DNA of 64,000 nt. Source: Agapanthus africanus (lineage: Eukaryota > Streptophyta > Magnoliopsida > Asparagales > Amaryllidaceae). The position numbers were made by a program, and so were the translations under genes. Position 1 is the stretch's first letter; every line of letters begins with the position of its first letter. Below the pieces are notes generated by a model. The model did not search any database. It was not told where the DNA came from and saw only the letters and a program-made list of their open reading frames with translations. The DNA is taken from assembly GCA_030015575.1 (NCBI GenBank), contig JASDDO010000016.1:65283396-65347395 (forward strand), written 5' to 3'. Positions 58,150-64,000 of the stretch are shown one piece after another.

Positions 58150-58950
58150 CTAACTTTTGGATTGTCAGAGTTGCATACCTCATTGCCACTCATACTTTTA
58201 CCCTTTTCTCCAGAACACCCCGTATTACTACGAACGTCTACTTCCATTAGATAAAACCATCGTATGGTTATATACGAACTCGAAGGAACTTGTTCCAGAT
58301 TCGAGGATGGTTTCCGGTTCTGGAGAAAATGAATAGGACTATTCAGTTGTCTTTTCTTTTTACCTTCTCTCAGATTGCGAGTGCTCCTTGGATTAGGACA
58401 GTATACCTATTACGCTTATTAGATAGTCTTCTTCCAAACCATAGGCAGGTGCCGAACGGTAGGGAATGAAGAAAACCGTTTAGCTTAGAAGGTGTACAGA
58501 AGGTATTAAGTTAAGACAAATAAAGGGATTAGTAAGAAGACAAAGTAAATTGCGACTGCTATTCACGACCAAACCAAGTATTTCATCGCCACTCCTACTT
58601 CACCTTTGTATTTCTCCTGAACACTCTGTATCACTACGAAGATCCACAGTTATTTAGATACTCCATCGTATGGTTATATACGAACTCGAAGGAACTTGTT
58701 CCAGTTCGGCGATGGATTCTGGTTCAGGAGAAATAGGAATAAGGTTTATTCAGTTGTCTTTTATCTTTACCTTCTCTCGGGTTGCGAGTGCTCCTAGGAT
58801 TAGGACAGTACACCCATTATGCTTATTGGATGGTCTTCTTCCAAACCATTGGCTGGTGCCGAATGGTAGGGAAGGAAGAAAACTATTTAGCCTAAGAGGG
58901 TGTACAGAAGGTAATGACTAAAGACATATAAAGCGATTTGGAGAGATGGC
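58150..58950 (+). repeat. 406-bp tandem duplication in C5
   Basis: Two direct copies, about 58150-58545 and 58556-58950. CGTATGGTTATATACGAACT occurs at 58261 and 58667, and GTGTACAGAAGGTA near 58492 and 58899. They differ by scattered substitutions and small indels. The unit is non-coding as it stands and occupies the expected gag position. Confidence 0.85.
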
Positions 58951-61507
58951 GAAGAAATAAACGGTTATAGTTGTGAATATGGTAATGGAAGAGGCATTAC
59001 TAGGAACACCCGGATACCCCTTCGAAACATTTACATGTTTCAGTTTCACTGTGTATTGTTAAAAGAAAACTAATTTCCCAATTAGCCCTTGCTCCAGGGT
59101 TTGTATTTACCAGGTTTGATTCTCATATCTGTATGGTTTTACAGATGATGAGTGGGAGTAAGTTATTGGGAATTAGGTGATCATCCTCATTATATCGGGA
59201 TTCGTTGTAATTGGTGATATTCGAGAAAATCACCTGGTTCGTTTGCCGGACGGCAAATATTTGGTTTTGAATATCCGTTGTTATGCACCAATTTCAAATT
59301 GACATATCTGTACGTCTATTTTTATAGAGTGAGATATAAATTTTTGAAATTATGTCTATGAAATTTACCTATATCAGTGGATGGTTAGGTAAGGAGCATT
59401 AAACAGCGGTGTAATTCTTCTTAACCATAAGTACAGTTTTCAACCTACGACACACAGGGAATGAGTTATTAGACTCAGGGGACTTATACAGAGCATTGTA
59501 TGTTGTCCGGTGTCCATGAGGACAGAGGGGTTGTACTCATACTATTTTCTGTTTACTTGCGACTTCTCTAGTTCTTAGACATGTGTTTCGTAGAAATGCA
59601 AGGTCTAAGTTTTGAGAGGTTATAGGTATAAGAATAAAGTAGAGAACCAGGCAATGCAAGTATAAGGATTCTTCAAGGTGATCGAAGATATAGATACTTG
59701 TGTATGGTATTCAATTGATAGTAATGTTTATGTGAACTTGTTTCTCTTTCAGGTTACTCATAATTGGATGCATTGCTAAGTTGAGTAACGCTGATCGGCC
59801 TCCTTCCATTTAGTTGACATGCACTGGAGACTGTTGCATGATTTGAATCTGGTTCCAATTAAATCAGTGCCTCTGTTTCTATATTGGATATAGAATAGTT
59901 CATATCTTAACACTGTTAAGGTATGGGGAGTTGTCCGGCTTATGCTTAAAACCAGACTCTGGATAACTCAAGGCACGTTTCCGTAATGGTTGTTTGTGGG
60001 TTGACCCAGGGTATGACGAGGGTTGACTTTCTACCATCTGGAAGATCAATAGTGATATTGTTCTTGACTCCCCACAGTTTTAGCAAAATGGATTTTTTCA
60101 GAAAACAGAAGTGAGAGTCTGGTGGAACTGGAAGTGATTCCAGAACCGCAAACGATTACTGAAAGTTTGATAAGAACCTAAAGATTCAATCTGATTTGAC
60201 ATTCCATTGGCCACTCCGCAGATATGGTGGATAACCTCAGGCACCCAAGAGGTACTCCGGTAGCCTCAAGGACGGTAGCAGGGAGGTTTTTGTTTACCCA
60301 GATTTGCCATTGCTGTTGTTCCAGACTGTGAGACCCGGCAGGAGGATGAGTATAGCGTCGTTCTAAACTAGCTTTAGAAGTGTACGTGTATACGATTCTG
60401 CCAGAGGGTTGTCATAGTCAGTGGGAGCAGCGGAAGCATTGGTGAACAAGTAGCTTATGTCTATTTATGGACTAAAGCAGTTATGGCGGAGATAGATCAT
60501 CTATTTCTGATGTGACAGTCATAGGTTTGACTTCATCAGAATAGGGGATGGATCTGCTAAGAAGGTAGTAGGGTGTGATGTCCTGGTATTTGGATGACAT
60601 ACACAGAGTAGGAAGTGAAATTCTTATACTACGATCGGTTATACTTTGGTTGTCACACAGTGGTTTCTCCACACAGGATATGAATATTATATCAGATATT
60701 CTGGTTACTAGATCTATGGTTTTAGATCTAGATTTGGGTAGTTTCCCAATCTGGGTACTTAGACAGCATTCTAAAGGTGCTTTAGAATGGACGACTCCTG
60801 GCACGGTACTATACCTGCAGGGGATGGAGTCACCCTCTCTAAAGATCTCTTACAGACTAAAAGGGAGAGGGATGTGCATGATTGGAAGATCACTTGCTTA
60901 GGAAATTGAGTTGATCATGTGATGTCAAGTACCACACCAGATATTGTTTTTGCAAGAGATGCGATATGTTGATATTGATGCAATCCTGGAGAAACGATCG
61001 GAAGCAGTTTTAGAATATAAGTGAATATTCTAGGGATATGATAACGACAGCCTCCTTTGGGAGACAGTTATCATTCCAGGCTTCCCAGGTGACATGGATG
61101 ATAGAGTGACTGTCAGAGTTATAGTTTTCCCCTGACGAGGGGCAGTGTTTTGGACAGGTGGTCCAAGCGGATACTGAGGGAGGCATGGCGCAGGATACTG
61201 ATTAAGTTCAGTTGATGATACTGTCTAAGAAGTTTGGATTTGGAGTTCATTTATGAACTAGGTCCCATCAGATATCCAGATATATTCTAAGACAGGTATT
61301 GCTCATTTCGGGAGATGGCTTTCTCCACGAATTTGAGATTAAGAGAGACATAGAAAGAAATATCAGTGCGGATCCACTAGTTGAGGTTATTCCTCGAACG
61401 CAATAGTTTCTCAAACGGGCTTTGTGAGACTGATTAGTAGAGGAGTTGGGTGTTTGGTATCACACAGGCTGTGAGTACGCGACATCGCAATAATTAGCCT
61501 TGAGTTC
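58950..61507 (+). pseudogene. C5 degenerate copia pol
   Basis: Readable pieces: VRLPDGKYLVLN near 59240 (region after the protease in copia pol), YGLKQ near 60465, WYLDDIHRVGSEIL at 60580-60620 (RT YVDD region), LQGMESPSLKI at 60815-60850 (compare G.TLSKD of copia), and DPLVE near 61370 (RNase H tail). Order fits Ty1/copia. Stops and frame changes are throughout. Integrase is not clearly readable. No gag. Confidence 0.75.
60440..60901 (+). pseudogene. C5 reverse transcriptase remnant
   Basis: SIYGLKQ-type block at 60455-60475 in one frame. The frame 60575-60901 carries WYLDDIH, where the DD pair is kept but surrounding residues have changed, and continues to the GMESPSLK block. About 100 bp between them are out of frame. 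Confidence 0.65.
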
Positions 61508-61518
61508 AAGCAGGAGAT
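61508..61518 (+). other. C5 polypurine tract
   Basis: AGCAGGAGAT directly before the TGTTGG of the 3' LTR. Confidence 0.75.
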
Positions 61519-62340
61519 TGTTGGATATAGTGCCCTCAGAGTCAATTATTGAATCGCGGGCACGTGATTGCAATGATTGAGGGAGGACATATACCGGTAG
61601 GACAGTCTTACTCGAAGGCTTTGTATACTATCTGGTTTGTCTTTATCATCGTGTACAGTTCACTATTACACGTTGATAGAAAATAGTATACTACCTGGTT
61701 TATCTTTATCATCGTGTACTGCTTTAAGTGATGGTACAGATCACTATTGCACGTTGATAAAGCCCTTAGGATTCATGCTTGACGACCAGCAGTACGATGG
61801 CGATCATATACGTGGGAGCTGGGGTCTATAAGCATATCCTTAAAGTGGTCCCTAGTCGTGGGAGTTTCGAGACTGGGCATCGATACTCTATTGGTAGACT
61901 AGTGTATACAGTCGAGACCCCGATGAGGGGCGGTGGCCGGTCTCACAAGCCATTGGTGTCAGTTGGTTCACCTAAGATGTATACAGGTGCTCATTGGGTT
62001 ATGAGTACACTGGACAGGACTCGCCGGGAACATGCTAGTTGGTATTATACCTAGCGTCAGATAGCAGTTCCCTGGTGACATGTGTACAGATTAGTTCATC
62101 GACCTGAGATCGTCATTTGTCTCGTGTGAGTTCCCACTGTACTTTGATTACTACCCTACCACGGCTCAAAGGAGTCGTGCAAATATGTTTTAGTTGGGTA
62201 CAGTCGCGAGCCACATAGAAGCAGTGAGCGGATCTGCATGGGTTTCGTCTCTCTTGGTATTGGGGGTGAGATCGCGCTGTCTCTAGGAGAGCCATTACAC
62301 AAAACCCTCGGCCGAGGCAGGAGATTTACTGGTAGGTTTT
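61519..62340 (+). repeat. C5 3' LTR, first part
   Basis: Aligns with 53696-54513 at about 96% by eye, including the 63-bp duplication. Ends at TTACTGGTAGGTTTT, where S2 begins. Confidence 0.88.
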
Positions 62341-64000
62341 TGATTGTTTGGAATTCTTGTTTGTGTAGTATTTGAAATTTGTATAGAAATCACAACCAAA
62401 AATTATTTGACCCCAATCAACTACGGTGTCGGATGTAGATTGTTAGTGAGTGCGGATCCTCCATAGGGAAATTGTAATCGTTCGTCTTTGGAATTAGATG
62501 AGTCGAAACTTTAAAGAAAAGAAAACAAACAATTCATGATTTAAAGTTGAAGTTCAAGAATTAGAAAATATAGATCTAATTACAAGAAAAAGATAGAATC
62601 AAGAATTGAGAGTTTAATGATTTTTCCAACCAAATATCAAGAATCGAAATGAGGATCGTAGTAATCGATCGAATCTATAGATGTGATGTAATCTTACATT
62701 GACGTATTCTTATCCTTCGATGAATTGATACTAGATCGATGATGATCGACGAGAATTAGGGATTTCTAGTGAAACTAGGGTTTCATCATTTATCCCTTGT
62801 TCTTTCGTCGATATCATTCACATTCTAGCCTCTAGTAAATTCAAGAAACGATCGTAGATCCCTAATTTCGAGCGATCACAATCAAGAAAGCATCGCAACG
62901 AAACTAGGTCATCGATTCTTGAATTTGCTAGGGTTTACAAAACCCGTAGGACTAAAGAATCGTTTTAAGATTTGTTACATAATCATTCTATTGATCATCT
63001 CGACTCCTCGACGAGCGGAGTTTTACTCAAACATCACAACACGAACCACAATTACAAATTGAGATCGAATCATGATGCAAGAATTTAAAGAAAGCAAGAT
63101 TAAAGAATTTCACCTTTTATTTATATCAATAATTTCATTACAATCGCTCAAGAACTACAAGAGGAAGAACTCGATCGTCGATTTGTCTTCGCTCGACTCC
63201 GTGAGTCGCGGATCGGCTAGGATCACTTGCTCGATTGAAGATCGGCTCGGCTCATAAAAGGTTGAAGGCTTCTCGCTTGATTTGGTACTCGGGATCTTGA
63301 ATTTGGATTGGAATTAGGGTTAGGGTTTCGCACATGTCTTGTCACTAGACTTGTGGAAGAAGATGAAGAAATTGAAGAAGACTAAAGATTAGCTAAGGAT
63401 TAACAAAGATTAGCAAAGATTATCTTTAACCCTAGGTCTAGGCTTCTATTTATAGACTTCCCCAAACCCTAGATCTAGGATTAGAATTTGAATTTTCCTC
63501 CAAAAGTTAGTTAGAAGAGATTTGAATTTCCCTCCAAAAGTTTGTTGATGAGAAGCTTCTAGATGTGATTAGTTAGGAGGAAGCTTCTAGAAATAGTTTG
63601 TTAGGAGCTTAATTAGGATTAGCTTAATTAATCATCTTTGCTGATCTGGAAGAAGCTTCGAGGGTTTTCTGGAGATTGACATATATTTCTGAGCTGTAGC
63701 CACTGAGATAGGAGTTTTGCACTGAAAATTGAGCGCTGATGTGGAAATACCACCACGGAACCGCGGCGCAAGCAGGCTCCTGTCGCGGATCCGCGGCTCT
63801 TTGTGGGCCTTGGGCTTTGGTCTTTTCTGGTAATTCTCTCTATAATATTTGGGCCTTGTTTTGATGTGTTGAATTTCATTTGGCCTTCTGTATTGCTACC
63901 AGTTCTCAGGTCTTTGAGTTGGTGTAATGTTTGATCAGCAAAATGACAATTTTGGCTTTTCTTCCGGATTTTCCTGCACAATTTCTCAAGACAAGTGTTG
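62341..64000 (-). mobile_element. S2: Athila-type LTR, continues past the window
   Basis: Begins TGATTGTTTGG after GTTTT (62336-62340). The left end shares with S1 and N1 the run GGTGTCGG..., GTGCGGATCCTCCATAGGGAAA. Minus-strand TATAAATA at 63447-63454 and a GC dyad pair at 63752-63798 fit an LTR. No right end, primer site or purine tract is seen before base 64000, so it may be a solo LTR or the start of a full element. Frames inside are unsupported. Confidence 0.65.
63752..63798. other. Paired GC dyad (S2)
   Basis: CACGGAACCGCGGCGC and GTCGCGGATCCGCGGC, 15 bp apart. One module has the AA core of N1/N2 and the other the AT core of S1. Confidence 0.72.

Larger units (their letters stand above)
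53696..62340 (+). mobile_element. C5: Ty1/copia retrotransposon, degenerate (3' LTR cut by S2)
   Basis: 5' LTR 53696-55869, primer site 55870-55882, leader to 58093, a 406-bp tandem duplication where gag should be, shattered pol to about 61500, purine tract, 3' LTR from 61519 interrupted by S2 at 62341. It is a different LTR family from C1-C3 (starts TGTTGGATATAGTGCC) but shares LTR core blocks and leader architecture. LTRs differ by about 4% in the first 310 bp by eye. Left flank AATAT (53691-53695); right end outside the window. Confidence 0.85.

Overview
The window looks like plant nuclear intergenic DNA made almost entirely of nested LTR retrotransposons. I found no cellular gene, tRNA or rRNA. 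Primer-binding sites match plant tRNA-Met and tRNA-Asp. The element types are Ty1/copia, Ty3/gypsy chromovirus-like and Athila-like, with long LTRs (1.4-3.9 kb), purine-rich tracts and 5-bp target duplications. I cannot name the species. Family names are by-eye calls from motifs, and all divergence figures are by-eye estimates.

Labels used. N1 and N2: Athila-like elements without pol. G1-G4: Ty3/gypsy chromovirus-like elements. C1-C5: Ty1/copia elements. S1 and S2: Athila-type LTR insertions.

Layout left to right. 1-4806 is N1 (minus), inserted in a G4 LTR (4807-6517, minus). G4 sits in the pol tail of C1 (pol tail and 3' LTR, 6518-8922, plus). C1 sits in the leader of C2 (8923-13190, minus). 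C2 sits in the internal region of G2 (minus). The 5' LTR of G2 is split into 13496-14323, 36564-36970 and 47173-48697. The first gap holds G1 (14324-36563, plus), whose 5' LTR is split by C3 (15452-25837, minus; perfect target duplication TGTGT). The second gap holds N2 (36971-47167, plus; perfect duplication ACTAT), whose 3' LTR is split by solo LTR S1 (44984-46442). G2 sits in the 3' LTR of G3 (48698-52534, minus), followed by G3 internal DNA (52535-52793). Then come a C4 LTR (52794-53695, minus), C5 (53696-62340 and beyond, plus) inserted in it, and S2 (62341-64000), inserted in the 3' LTR of C5.

Coding content is retroelement only and broken. C3, C5 and G1 keep recognisable but shattered pol. 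N1 and N2 have no pol; instead they carry an unrecognised long acidic reading frame, and N2 also has a second frame resembling the Athila-type plant transposon protein. LTR pairs of C3 (about 1% apart), G1 (about 5%) and N2 (about 6-7%) are far better preserved than the coding regions, which suggests movement by enzymes supplied in trans.

The most interesting signals are non-coding. (1) A paired CCGCGG-NN-CCGCGG dyad recurs in otherwise unrelated families. (2) A duplicated hairpin module in copia leaders shows compensatory base changes. (3) Paired long dyads occur in copia LTRs. (4) A GAAA-capped hairpin follows the N1/N2 ORF1 stop codon.
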